Origin: Ligula intestinalis
Taxonomy: Eukaryota > Platyhelminthes > Cestoda > Diphyllobothriidea > Diphyllobothriidae
NCBI GenBank assembly: GCA_036362985.1
Contig: JAYGXS010000005.1
Coordinates: 8,819,596-8,883,595 of the forward strand
DNA length: 64,000 nucleotides
Direction of reading: 5' to 3'
Part shown: positions 51,708-62,289 of the stretch, one piece after another
Numbering within the stretch: position 1 is the first letter of the stretch
Layout of the letters: each line of letters opens with the position of its first letter
Notes under the pieces: generated by a model
Seen by the model: only the letters and a program-made list of their open reading frames with translations
What the model was told of the DNA's origin: nothing
Database searches by the model: none
Position numbers and translations under genes: made by a program

Positions 51708-53243
51708 GGGTGCCCCACAAAAAATCCCTAAAATTTTGATTGTTATGGCGGCCGGACCGCCCATGCCGTCACGATCGATGGCGGAGAAAAAAGAACACCT
51801 GGGCCACATCCGAAGTGAAGCCACCCCCGTTGGTTCGCACCCGCATTCATGTCGCCCACGCCATGTTCCGCTCAGTGGTGAGGAGCACCCACACAACGTG
51901 GGTGGTGGTCGCAGAGGAGAAGGTTCTAAAATGCCCACCTGCGCACCATATGCCAGGAATATTCTGGAAAGACGTGTAGACCCATGCCACAGCTAAGCAA
52001 TTTCCAGCGCGAGGTTATCGTCCTATTCTGTAAAGAACATCCAGCATGGGGATTGCAGAAATGTCGGAACATTTGCCTAAATTTTTTGGTGCCATTACAA
52101 CTGACCAGTTTCGAGGTGTCGCGGCTGCATTCAAACCAGGTGGATCACCTGTAGCAAAGGTGCGTAAGCCTGGTAGTGGCACTTCTTGCAGGCACGATTC
52201 CCCAACAAGGCGAGCAGTCTTGGAACTTGCCGTAACTCCACCAGATCATTACAGAAGACATTCAAGTCAACGTGAAATTTGTAAAGAACTGGGATTGTCA
52301 AAAGGGTATGTGCACAGAACAATTGAAAAATCCAATTTAAAATGTTTTCGACGTATTTAATGCCATGTTTTAACTGAAGCACACCAGAATGCTCGAAAGA
52401 CAAAGTGTGATGCCATGCTTCAGCGCTTCGGTGAAGGAGAAAAATGGAAACAAGTGTGGTTCTCAGATGAATCATCATTCTGCTTGTTTGCACCACTGAA
52501 TAGGCAAAATGAACGCATATATCGTGCAGTGGAAGTCAAAACTGATATTCCTGATGAAGATTTTCTGGTGGAGATAGACAAGCAGCAAAAATCTATCATG
52601 TGCTATGGTGCTATTTCCTGGCAAGGCAAAACAAACCTCTATTTTATTGAAGGAGATTCTGCTGGGCAGGAAGGTGTTGCACCGAGTCGGAGAACGAAAA
52701 AACTGTAAATCAAGTTGTTTACAGAGAAGAGATGTGCCCACAGATGTTTACAGATATTTATCAAGTAATGCAGGGAGAACCCTGGACGTGGCAGCAAGAT
52801 GGTGCAAAGCCACACACTGCCAATGACACTGTCGCCTGGCTCCGAGTTAACACTCCAGATTTCATCACACCCCAGCAATGGCGATCCAAGAGCCCTGACC
52901 TGAATGCAATGGACATTTGCATTTGGAGTGTACTCTTACAGGAGGTTCAGAGACGAAGAATAGGAATCACTGATATTGAGTCAATAAAACATGTGTTGAT
53001 GGACACATGGAACAACATCCCTCTTGATTTCATTCGTCAAGCAGCTCAGAGCTGGATGGATCACTTACGTCGCTGTTCTGCAGTTAATGGACAGCATTTT
53101 GAGCGGTATTTGTAACTTGTTATTAGGTCACAGTTTGTTAATTACACAATAAAGTTGTTAGTTATAATTGTAATCAATAATTTTTATTTTTATAACCGCA
53201 TAAACACTGTCATAAATTTAGGGGTTTTTCGTGGTGCACCCTG
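51708..53243 (+). mobile_element. Mariner (maT-like, DD37D) DNA transposon, 1.54 kb, inactive
   Basis: 27-bp terminal inverted repeats start CAGGGTGCCCCACAAAAAA on the left and CAGGGTGCACCACGAAAAA reversed on the right, with TA immediately outside the left end and CA outside the right. It contains one damaged transposase gene. The 5' leader (51740-51980) is GC-rich. Ends, size and catalytic spacing place it in the mariner/Tc1 superfamily. Confidence 0.88.
51984..53115 (+). pseudogene. Mariner transposase pseudogene
   Basis: It probably starts at ATG 51984 (PQLSNFQREVIVLFCKEHPA). A frame change near 52060 is followed by a helix-turn-helix region with SQREICKELGLSKGYVHRTI, an in-frame TAA at 52358-52360, WFSDESSF (first Asp), and a frameshift near 52650-52690. 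Next come WQQDGAKPHTA (second Asp) and SPDLNAMDICIW (third Asp). 37 residues lie between the second and third catalytic Asp. It ends ERYL, TAA. It needs at least two frameshift repairs and one stop repair, so it is dead. Confidence 0.88.
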
Positions 53244-54079
53244 CATCATAACCAACAACTTACAAATTTTCTGTAGGTTGAATTACCTATAATCTTCCGG
53301 TTTTCTACACGCCACCCATCGATCCAGCTGGGAATTGCTGATGGCATTGAACTGCAGAGTGGTTCTTCGAAGGCAACCACATTCCATAATTGCTGTAATC
53401 GGCAAACTAAGAAATGTTTGCCTTTTGAACTAGCAACGGGAATTATCGCTTGCTTACAATTTGTCAGTAGGTTGATTTACATAATCTCGCCACTTTTGTT
53501 CTTCTTTTAACTTTTTCCAAGTTGATGTTGGTGATTTCAATGGGAAATATCTCAGTTATCTCGCCGAGGCTTGGGCACACTCACCCTCCATGTACGCATT
53601 CGCCGTTGGTCGGGTGGGGGGTAGCGATGTTTTAAAGCTCATTTCAGTGTCTTCTCCCAAGGTTTGAATACGCGACCCAACTTGCCCTCAAAACTTTTTT
53701 ATTTAACAAAAATATTGGGATCCAGTTTGTTTCCTGACATGCCCCGACCGTCCTCTCCCCGAAAATCACGTGTATGTTAGCCCGCGGGGAGCGCTTCACA
53801 CTTTCCCCAGACGACCCCATGACATAATCCTACCCAATTAAATTCATTTTTGGTTTCTTTACCTGTCCTTAATCCGTAACTGATAGGTATTGGACAAATG
53901 CTTCACGTCATATTTTCTGCTGCGCTCAAAGCAGTAACAGCCACATTTAGGGCTGACTATTGCATACGAAAAAACCCACCATTCTATGATATTTGAACGG
54001 TGGTGATAGGTGTTAAATGGGTAGGGCATATCGGCAGAAAGAACAAAAAAGTGAAACCTTAGGGCGTATAAAATTATAA
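53244..54079. other. No gene seen
   Basis: No domain or repeat relation noticed. Confidence 0.3.
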
Positions 54080-54410
54080 AATAATAGAAAGGATTATTTA
54101 AATCACGCAATGTTTTCGCGCGATAATTGAAGTAAGAAATATAAACATAAGGAAAAAGTTATTGCGCAATAGTACGCGCGAATGTGATACAATCGATTAT
54201 CTAATTTATGTTGACTCTTCAGCGAAAATCGCTTCCAAATAATTTTGTCAGCCGAAAGCAACCCCATATAGTAAAAAATCGAAACAAAATAAAGTAAAAA
54301 CTAAGCTTACCAACAATAACTTATGATAGAAACGAAAATAAACAAAAACTAAATTCAAGCCAAAAGCATAATTCGGAATGGATTACGGATACTTCCGTGG
54401 GAAGCCATTG
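54080..54410 (+). repeat. rep-C copy 2
   Basis: Direct copy of 49230-49590, with similar composition. Confidence 0.6.
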
Positions 54411-55079
54411 TTACATGTGGATGGACGCCTGGTAGTAAGCAGATATTACGCGTTAAGAACACTGGACGTGACTTTTAATTGCCAAGTGCCATATGCTAGC
54501 ATGAATTCCTAAGATTTCTGTGGGCGGTCATTGTTACATATAGGCGGACTGTGTTGTGCTTGGGAACAACTGAATGTCAAAATAGTAAATCAAAATACGC
54601 TATCTACTTCTACTAAATAAGAAGACAGTTATAGAAAATGAGCGGTATTGAGCCAGAAACGTGACTGTCACTTACTTGTAAAATGCCATAATTCTAGAGA
54701 TGGATAAGAAGTGAGTTGGTAAGAATAGTCGACACAATTCTAATAGTCCACAGTGACGTACGCAGAAAATTGCATTCCGGCGACAATGCCTATTGTTAAT
54801 TCAAGGAGAAAAGTTTGCGTTTGATTAAAATGGACCGCACAACTGGAATAATTAGCAGCACAAACAGCCTTTTGGAGCTTTAGAAAGAACGCCCCTGAAA
54901 ATAAAAGGTCATTTCAAGAGCGCGAGAGAAATCTTCAATTTACCCGCACTAGGGAAAAAGCGTTAACATCTGCAGTCAACAATTTTCAACTCAGTTTATT
55001 ACTACGAAATACAACTCTACAATATCAAGATAAGGAGGATGTTATAAACTGGATAGCAGATTTCCAATCCAGTCCTTGT

Positions 55080-55620
55080 ACGTTGACAGCGCGAAATCCC
55101 CTTAAATGCCATTTGCCAGTGTGGTTCCCACGGTTTCGTTCTCGGGCCATTACTGTCCTCAATCTACGTCAATGACTGTAGGCATGGACTGCACAGCAAT
55201 GGAATCCTGTTTGCAGATGATATAAGGTTATGGAAACCTATAAATGGTAAATAAACCTTCAGAAGTGGCGGTCAAAATAAATAAGGCGAGTTTAATCAAT
55301 ACTACCTTGACGGAAGGTGCCCGTCGAATGTACACGAAAAAAAGGACCTGGGAATCACAATTGTGTCATCTCTACAGCCCCTTCTCAATTTTTCAGGGCA
55401 GCCAACCGGATGACCAGTTTTCTCTTTGCCATTAACCGAACTCTTATCGATATTGACGAGGTATTATTTGGGAAAAAATACGGGACCTTTATTCGTTCAC
55501 ATCGAGCGTATGAAGTTCAGGCATGGCGCCCGTGGTTGCAAGAAGATAACAAGCTACTAGAAAGGGTCCAAAGGATGACAAAAAAAGTTTTGAAGGGCCA
55601 GAAGGCCCTCTTGAGTACAG
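55080..55620 (+). pseudogene. CR1-like RT fragment
   Basis: Degenerate palm reading with TGTTTGCAGATGATATAAGG (LFADDIR, about 55208-55230), and a thumb reading FGKKYGTFIRSHRAYEVQAW then LLERVQRMTKKVLKG (55317-55733 frame). A GIPQGSVLGP-like stretch at about 55120-55160 is shifted. It is broken in several places. Confidence 0.65.
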
Positions 55621-55639
55621 GGAGATCCGAGGTTATCCC

Positions 55640-56218
55640 TCACAGACATACCAGCTCACGAGGAATCGGGACTGTGCCCTGCTGTTTGATGACCTCTTCG
55701 AACTTGCGTGAGAATTCCCTCAAACTCAGATGAACCTTGTCCCATCTAGATGGCAGTAGCCATTCACTTTCACAGCGAGTTGTCTGCGCAGGACAATTAA
55801 GCTCCTCTTTGATGCTATCAGTTGAGCAGATCCTTTTCGCCCTTTGCGTCCGACATCCTGCTTAATTACGTTTGAAGATTAACGTTACGAAACTGGCAAT
55901 ATAGGTGTATTTCCAGGACCACGTCCTCTTACGAAAGATCCTCCGTTGAATACTCCCATCAGCTCTTTTTCTTAAAAGCACATCAAGGAATGGGAGTGAT
56001 CCAAATTGTTCTTCTTCTAGCGTGAAGTTAGCAAACGAGTGGACCCGAATTACGGTATGAAGTAGAGCTGAAAGGTTGGTTTGATCAGATGCAACCGCGA
56101 ATATATCATCCACGTAACGTCTGTAGTACGTCAGATTATTTATCTGGTGGCTAAGTTGCGTAGCTTTCAGTTTTCCCATGAACATATCTGCTAGAACTGG
56201 GCCCACAGTCGATTCCAT
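55640..56218 (-). pseudogene. Penelope-like RT fragment
   Basis: The ORF 55862-56218 reads ESTVGPVLADMFMGKL, RRYVDDIFAV (YVDD residues 35-38), LPFLDVLLRKRADGSIQRRI and RTWSWKYTYIASF. It then continues past a stop with RAKRICSTDSIKEEL, which is PLE-like. It lies tail to tail with the CR1 fragment at 55080-55620. Confidence 0.75.
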
Positions 56219-56558
56219 AGCTACTCAGTCTAATAACCTGTATATGTTGTTGTCAAATAGGAGCTGTAAATTCAAGGAAACTTTTAATAGTAATTTCTTG
56301 AGAACATTTACCGGCATTCCCATATCCTGATCATTCGAAGTCAGGAGTCCAAAGGTGTAAGTTACTTCAGCTGTTTAATTCCTGTTTGTGGTATACATCA
56401 GCATATTTAAATGCCGAAAGATTCGGGTTCCAAAGGTAAGGAAGAAGAAGAAAGGGCGGGTTCATGGACCAATTTATATTTGAACTGACGTTTCGAAAAC
56501 CATCTCGCTTTCATCGTCAGATTTTTGTGGTGTGTGTGTGTCGTAGCCCATAGTTGGA

Positions 56559-57329
56559 TCAGGAATCCCCGCCGGAATCCAAACTGGGAGTAGTTGGGAG
56601 ACGGAGAAATGCCGAGACCTCGACCGGCTTGAGCCACAGGTCCGCGGGAGTGAGGTGGGTGCCTGGCCGAGAACTGCAGGCGAACAGATGACGGCAGTCA
56701 TGCGGCAAGACGCCGCAGTCGGGACAGCAGTCGGGTATGGATGGGTCGAGCCGGTGCTGGTACTGGCGAAGGAACATACAGTAGCCACTGCGTAGCTGCG
56801 CCAGAGTACAGCGAGTGACCCTCGGGAGATGTCGTTCCGAGGCCGCAATCGGAGGTGGATAGCCACCCAAAAGGACCCGGGGACGGTAACCTCGTTTCTC
56901 CTCGACAACGAATCTCTGGTGGAGACGCTGGAAGCCTGTCTTGGTGGCAGAGCTATCAACAGGTAGATCCGCGAGAGACGAGGCAACAGCTTCCTTGTGG
57001 AGTGCTCGAATAGACGGCCGGACGTTGCGGCAGGGCTCGGGAGCGGTGCAACGGTGATGATTGGGATGGCCGGGTTGCGAACAACTTCACCAGAACTGCT
57101 GGCTAAGGAGAGTGTTGTGATGGGCGACCGGTAGAACAGAAGCCTCCGCATGAAGAGGACCTATAGGCGAAATTTTATAGCAACCCGTGATCGTGCGGAG
57201 GGCAGCGTTTTGGGCTGACTGGAGGCGGCGGAGGCTGGAAGAGCTCATCGTAGGAGACCAGATTGATGCCGCATAAGTGAGTTGCGGCTTGGCCAGCGCC
57301 TTGAAAGCAGTCGACAGTCTCTTTCGCAC
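56559..57329 (-). pseudogene. Non-LTR (Jockey/I-like) retrotransposon C-terminus, one in-frame stop
   Basis: A single frame from 57329 to TGA at 56559: ALAKPQLTYAASIWSP, LRRLQSAQNAALRTITGCYK, LHAEASVLPVAHHNTLLSQ QFW (written in parts), TGA, CSQPGHPNHH, and near the end LAQLRSGYCMFLRQYQHRLD and CCPDCGVLPHDCRHLFAC (Cys/His knuckle), then LTPADLWLKPVEVSAFL. These are C-terminal signatures of Jockey/I-clade LINEs. The RT core is missing. Confidence 0.75.
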
Positions 57330-57423
57330 AGCCCCAGGATGTGCCTGCTAGAGCCTTGAGGACCTTGGAGTTTTGTGGTAGTTGAATCTGGTGGCCTTGA
57401 GTGAGTCTGCCTTGCCGTCTGCC

Positions 57424-58401
57424 TCAAATTAAATCGAAGTTGGACGTGCGAGCCTTGACCTGCCCGTTCGTTGTGACCACATTTGGTCTCTCGGAGGTTG
57501 GCTGCTGGCGGGCTGGCGTGAGTTGCGTCCCCTCTGTGATCAGCGTAGTTTTAGGCGGGACAATGTGCTTGCTGGCCTCCCCCACCTCACCCGGCGGACT
57601 GATCACTCGTTGCTGTTCGCTTGGGTTGTTCTTTGCCTCGCGGTTGCGACGGTGACATAGTGTTTGATGTTGGTCGCGTGACCTCTGACCTCCACTCCTA
57701 TTTTCCGTGGGCGTTGGCTCTCGGTTCTGCGTACTCGTTTGCCCTACTGGTTCTGGCCGACCTGATCTGAGCCTCGTGCGAAGCGCTTGGTAGGCAAGGT
57801 TTAGGTCGATAGCTTTGTTGATTGTGCCAGTGGAGGACTAACTTTCCAGCACTAGCCTGGTCATTTTCTCATTGGCCCTACCGATCACTCTCGCTTTCTC
57901 AAAGTCGAATTCGTGGCTTAGCTGCTGTACATGACCATAGACTAAAGACAACTTGTCCTTGCGATTGATTGCAAGTTGATGTTCGTGCAATCTTGTGCCC
58001 AGGCGTTTGCCCGTTTCTCCAACACACCCCGCCTCGGGGTTTTTGCACGGTATGCTGTAGACTACGACTGATTGCTCAGTTGCTGGCAGCGGGTCTTTGG
58101 GCTTCATGATTTGTTGCCTGATTGTAAAATCTGGTCTATGCGCCACTCCAATCCCAAGGGGTTCTAGAATTCGTATAGTCGCCTCTAAAACGTTTTTCAC
58201 GTAGTGGAAGACAAGCCAGAATTTTGGCTTTTCTTTTTCGCTCGACCGATGAACGCGAGGCTTCTTGAGGCACTTGTGAATGAAGGACTTCGGATAACCA
58301 TTAGTTTTGAAAAGGACATGTAAGTAATTCATTTCCTCCTGCTTCCCCCTATCGTCGCTACAGTGCGATATAATTTGAGGCATACGGCAAGGCGGACTCA
58401 C
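57424..58401 (-). pseudogene. PLE GIY-YIG endonuclease with C-terminal extension, one in-frame stop
   Basis: The ORF 57838-58401 (187 codons) shows the RT-endonuclease linker LFKTNGYPKSF (residues 30-40) and VVYSIPCK (113-120). GCVGETGKRLGTRLHEH (125-141) and HVQQLSHEFDF (157-167) follow, then LVLES. TAG at 57838-57840 replaces a probable Trp codon. The same frame goes on with INKAIDLNLAYQAL and a Pro/Gln/Thr-rich tail to 57424. It is otherwise the best preserved endonuclease here. Confidence 0.8.
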
Positions 58402-58539
58402 TGGAGACCACCAGACTCAACTACCACAAAACTCTGATGATGGAAGCGAGAAGGGTTTCGAAACGTCAGTTCAAATATAAATTGGTCCATGAACCCGCCC
58501 CCTCTTCTTCTACCTTACCTTTGGGAGATGATGAACGCG

Positions 58540-58908
58540 ACACCAGTATATTTAAGGTCTGTAGGCATAGACCGAAATTGTAAGTGTTTATTTGGGTTGA
58601 AACTTGTCAAGCGCTGCGAAATATGCACTTGCTCCTAACGGACAGACTTTAGTAGTAGGCTTTTAATTTCTCGATGGGCTGGACCCCTCATAACAGCAGC
58701 AGCGGCAGCGACGGAATACCGGTGAAGCACATGTTTGGGCTTTTAGCTAGTGCCTAGGCTGTTAGTATGGTACTTTACAACATCAATATATGCTACTTAA
58801 TCTGTCCATTTTGAGCAAATGTATTTTTCTCAGAGGCTGACGGATTTCAACCCAAATATACACATACAATTTCGGTCTATGCCTACATACCTTAAATATA
58901 CTGATGTA
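58540..58908. repeat. Short foldback plus direct repeat
   Basis: Inverted arms at about 58540-58602 and 58848-58908 share CATAGACCGAAATTGTA and TTTGGGTTGAAA. Within and beyond it, 58677-58802 and 59010-59130 are direct duplicates (GGACCCC, TTTTAGCTAGT and TTTACAACATCAAT). Confidence 0.6.
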
Positions 58909-59404
58909 TACCGCGAAGAGAAATTAGTTTTCCTGGAAATTATAAGCTGAACTTTTAAAACCGGTATATCAATCAGAAAGCAGACAGGGAAATCTTAGGT
59001 ACCCACTGATGAGCCGGACCCCCGTAGGTGTGTTAAGCAGCGGCAGAATACCGACGTTACAGGTCTCTGGGTCTTTTAGCTAGTACCGATGCAGTTTGTT
59101 TGGTTATTTACAACATCAATGTAATTTACTGTTTCTGTGACCGGCATGTTCATGAACACGGACGCAAAATCAAGCGAAAATATAACTGCCCACGAATTCA
59201 AAGATTTCTCGCAGACTATGTGGTGCTATGTGACTCTGGATGGGTTTCAGATTGTCCGCTAGCTATTTTGCGATCGGATGTTATTACAACTATCTCATAT
59301 CTAGAATAGAACGAACGAGCGCGCCATCTTTGTGCATCTTAGGGCAACCTTTATTTCAAGAAGCGCAAGAGATCTAGCCGCAATTTCCGATACCCCTTTT
59401 ATGT
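58909..59404. other. No gene seen
   Basis: Holds only the second direct-repeat copy (59010-59130). Confidence 0.3.
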
Positions 59405-59970
59405 ACGGGATGTTCCGCCACAACTTTGATAGGCAAGGTTCCTTGGTCCGCGGTGTGGGTGGCATTCGAGCACGACCTCCTATATCGGAAGTACGATGAG
59501 ATAGATGGTCAACCCACGGCTCAGGATGTCATAGAACACTTCGAGCACTGCCTCAAGACCTTTTTCACCTTCGAAAGGACTGTAGTAGCCGTTGCCTGCC
59601 CGATGCCTGGCCTTCCTGTCGTGGCCTCAATCCGTCTTGACCTCAAGGTCGTGGTGGCCGCCAAACTTACTGGCGTGCGAGACACAGGCCGCCCACGTTG
59701 ATTTCTACTCACACGGTGTCCAACCAATCGCATAACAACCTAGCGAATAAACGCTTCCTCTCTGTCTACTGGCCCAACTGCTGTAAAACTGGCACATGGG
59801 ACCCGGCCAATCTCCTGAGTGATCGTATTCTCTCAAGTCAGACTTCTCCCATCTATTCTCCTTTTCACTGTATACACAATATACTCTTCCTCCTACTCTG
59901 GACTTTATCGACTTCTCCTCTACTAAGTAACCATGGTCTGAAGATCGTAGTTGCCTAGGTTAAACTTTCT
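59405..59970 (+). repeat. rep-A copy, longest version
   Basis: From TGTTCCGCCACAACTTTGAT to the shared end CTAAGTAACCATGGTCTGAAGA. Its last 220 bp match 7840-8060 and 5209-5420 (minus). A 91-codon ORF (59426-59701) crosses the 5' part (VIEHFEHCLKTFFTFERTVV). It is not preserved in the other copies seen here. Confidence 0.55.
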
Positions 59971-60329
59971 TAGCCCCCTGCGATGTGGTTAGCTATCCCT
60001 GCGTAGTTAGTTATTTTCCCTGCGTATTTGGTGATCGGCATTCGTGACTTACTCCTGATAGCCCATTCATCCCAGGCCCTGATTACTTCCCAATCCAACA
60101 GAGATGTCCCTTCTCGAGTATCAACACCTACAGATCTTCTTCTCCACAGGTGATATTACTTCCAGCGCCAATGGTACCCTTTTGGTTCTGCTCACACTGA
60201 TATGGCATACTGATTTGCTGTTGACGTTTAACTGAACCAACAGCCGAACGAAGTAGGCTCAGACGACTTTAAAGCAGCAGTCATTATCAAATGCACAAGA
60301 AGTTCGTGTGAAAAACCAAGATCGCAGAC

Positions 60330-60720
60330 TTAATTACGTCTGCACAATGCAGGGGGGGGGCTGGGGTTTCAAGCAAAGGCGTTATCCCAACTTTAAAGTC
60401 CTTCTGGGCTTCCACCGCCTGGAATTGTATGTCATTCAGTCGGTAACCGTGCGATTAGAAAAAACTCCTGTTGCCGACTTGAATAATATTTCCCTTGCCT
60501 TTATTGAACGGCAAGCACCAGTCCTTTGACTATTTTTGGAGTCAATTTAAATTTGCCTGCAAGTTCTCTTCATCCGCCACAGTTCGAATGACACGCCACT
60601 ATTTGATATCATTGGCAAGCATGGCGCTACGACAATGCAGTTCACTGACGCAATTGTTAACCTAAATAGTAAACAAAATAGGGCCGAGTACAGAGTCGGT
60701 TAAGGTTTGCGCGCGAATTC
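60330..60720 (-). pseudogene. CR1-like RT fragment, highly degenerate
   Basis: Aligns with 33170-33470, also on the minus strand. The FADD region reads MLANDI (about 60605-60625), and the IPQGSVLGP region is recognisable near 60680-60715. The fragment breaks off at both ends. Confidence 0.6.
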
Positions 60721-61009
60721 CTTTCGTCCTAGTGTGTGTTATTAGTGTAAGTCATAGCGTGTTAGTTCAGTGGGAGTGGCTTAATTTTAAACGAGAAACG
60801 GCTTTTGTGCATCTTCGTGCGGTCATGCATGTGATCGTTTAAATTTCACACGAGGGCAACTTATATTCCTCTGCTTCAATTGCGTCCTTCTAATAAACAC
60901 GATACGTAGATGCCCACCAATATCTAAACTGAACGATAGAGCTAATAAATTGGCCAAACGTTTGACTTAAGGAAAGTTCTTTCTTTATAAAGAAAACGGT
61001 TGCTTCAAG
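60721..61009. other. No gene seen
   Basis: AT-rich sequence without recognised features. Confidence 0.3.
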
Positions 61010-61235
61010 TTTTCAAATGAAGAAATAGTTAAATTTACTGTTCTAATTTATAGCTATTTCGTACGTCTTCAGAATTTTGGTATTATCGAGAAAATTTTAT
61101 ACTTTTTTACAAAAATTTAGTACTTCTTATAGATATTTTAAGTATTTAATATGCCTAACGCTGTTCGTTTTTAGCTCTTAGTTTTCATAAATGCATTCAC
61201 ATTAGTATTCGAGTAATGATCAAACTTTTACACAG
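61010..61235 (-). repeat. Inverted copy of the 49720-50000 segment
   Basis: See the pair at 49720-50000; orientation is opposite. Confidence 0.6.
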
Positions 61236-62289
61236 TTATGAAAGTTGCACGGTTTTTAGCGACTACTGTAGTCCTTTCCTTTTGTTTTTTGGCGTTTATT
61301 AGCCACATTTTGTACATTTACCACGTGGTTCCCAAATTCTTTGAAGATGTTTGTTTAAATGCAGTCATTTATCCCCCCACCCATAAATCCCCCCTTTACT
61401 GCCGATCCCATATAAAATTTTGAAGTATCCTTTCGCGCATTGCGTATCTGCTGGCCATTTTAGCGCTACTTGGGACGTAGCAGCCAATAGTTTCGGAACT
61501 ATACCAACATCCACAAAAATATTTGGGACACTTACTCTTCCTATCACTGACCTCTGGGTCGCATAGGAGTGAGCACTCACCATCCGGAGAAAAAAATTTA
61601 AGAATTAAGGAGATTTTAAACTCCGCGTTGGATCCTTTTGTTTGTGTTTCTGATGTTACTGGTACTAGATTGGAAATTTACCCGGGGGGCTTTGAATGTA
61701 AAAAAAAAGGTTTTTAAGATGTTTGTTTAGATGCAAACGAATACATGTACAACCTTTTAACGTGCAATACTTTCTTTCTCTCTAATTTGTTATGGATCCG
61801 AAAAAGCAAAGGGAGACCTACGCTGGCTCTAATTCCGAGCTCTAGGGAGAAGTGGAATTTATCTCTTCCTCTACCAGACTGGCGGAGCCCACATATTGAT
61901 CTATAATTTACGCCTGAGTGGAGGCACATATTGCGTACTTAACAGCAATTATAGCTGCATTTGTACGTAACACCTAGTACTTTCATAAGTATTCCAACAT
62001 CCACACAAATGTCGGGGGAAGCTGAATGTTGTAATGCTGACATGTAGGTTGCAGGGTGGTCCTACCGCCAGGACAAAACAAATCTGAGGAAGGTGTATGC
62101 ATTGACGTAAGTGTTGGAACCTTGTGCCTGTCTTTTGTGATGTAGCTGGCACTAGATTCTAGTGCCATCCACCACCACCACCGGCACCTAACCCGCAAGC
62201 CATTAAGTGATTGCGATCCTCTATCTGTCTCTAGGACAGCTAATCATTGGTGTTATAGACTGCTATTGGCCAAGCAGTTGATCAAGCGG
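61236..62289. other. No gene seen
   Basis: Only short ORFs. A CCACCACCACCACC run lies at 62168-62181. Confidence 0.3.

Larger units (their letters stand above)
56430..58524. mobile_element. 2.1-kb composite bounded by ~95-bp inverted PLE terminal repeats
   Basis: The arms 56430-56530 and 58430-58524 are inverted copies (CCAAAGGTAAGG, GGGCGGGTTCATGGACCAAT and TATTTGAACTGACGTTTCGA). A second, inner inverted pair lies at 57372-57432 and 58374-58434 (CAACTACCACAAAACTC). Inside, both on the minus strand, are a PLE endonuclease ORF and the 3' part of a Jockey/I-type LINE. Confidence 0.75.

Noticed and set aside
56474..57151. 225-codon minus-strand ORF
   Set aside because: It is a shadow of the Jockey/I-type LINE frame (56559-57329), which carries the recognisable motifs.
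58998..59045. Hammerhead core from ACTGATGAGCCGGACCCC
   Set aside because: No GAAA box at the required distance and no stem closing.
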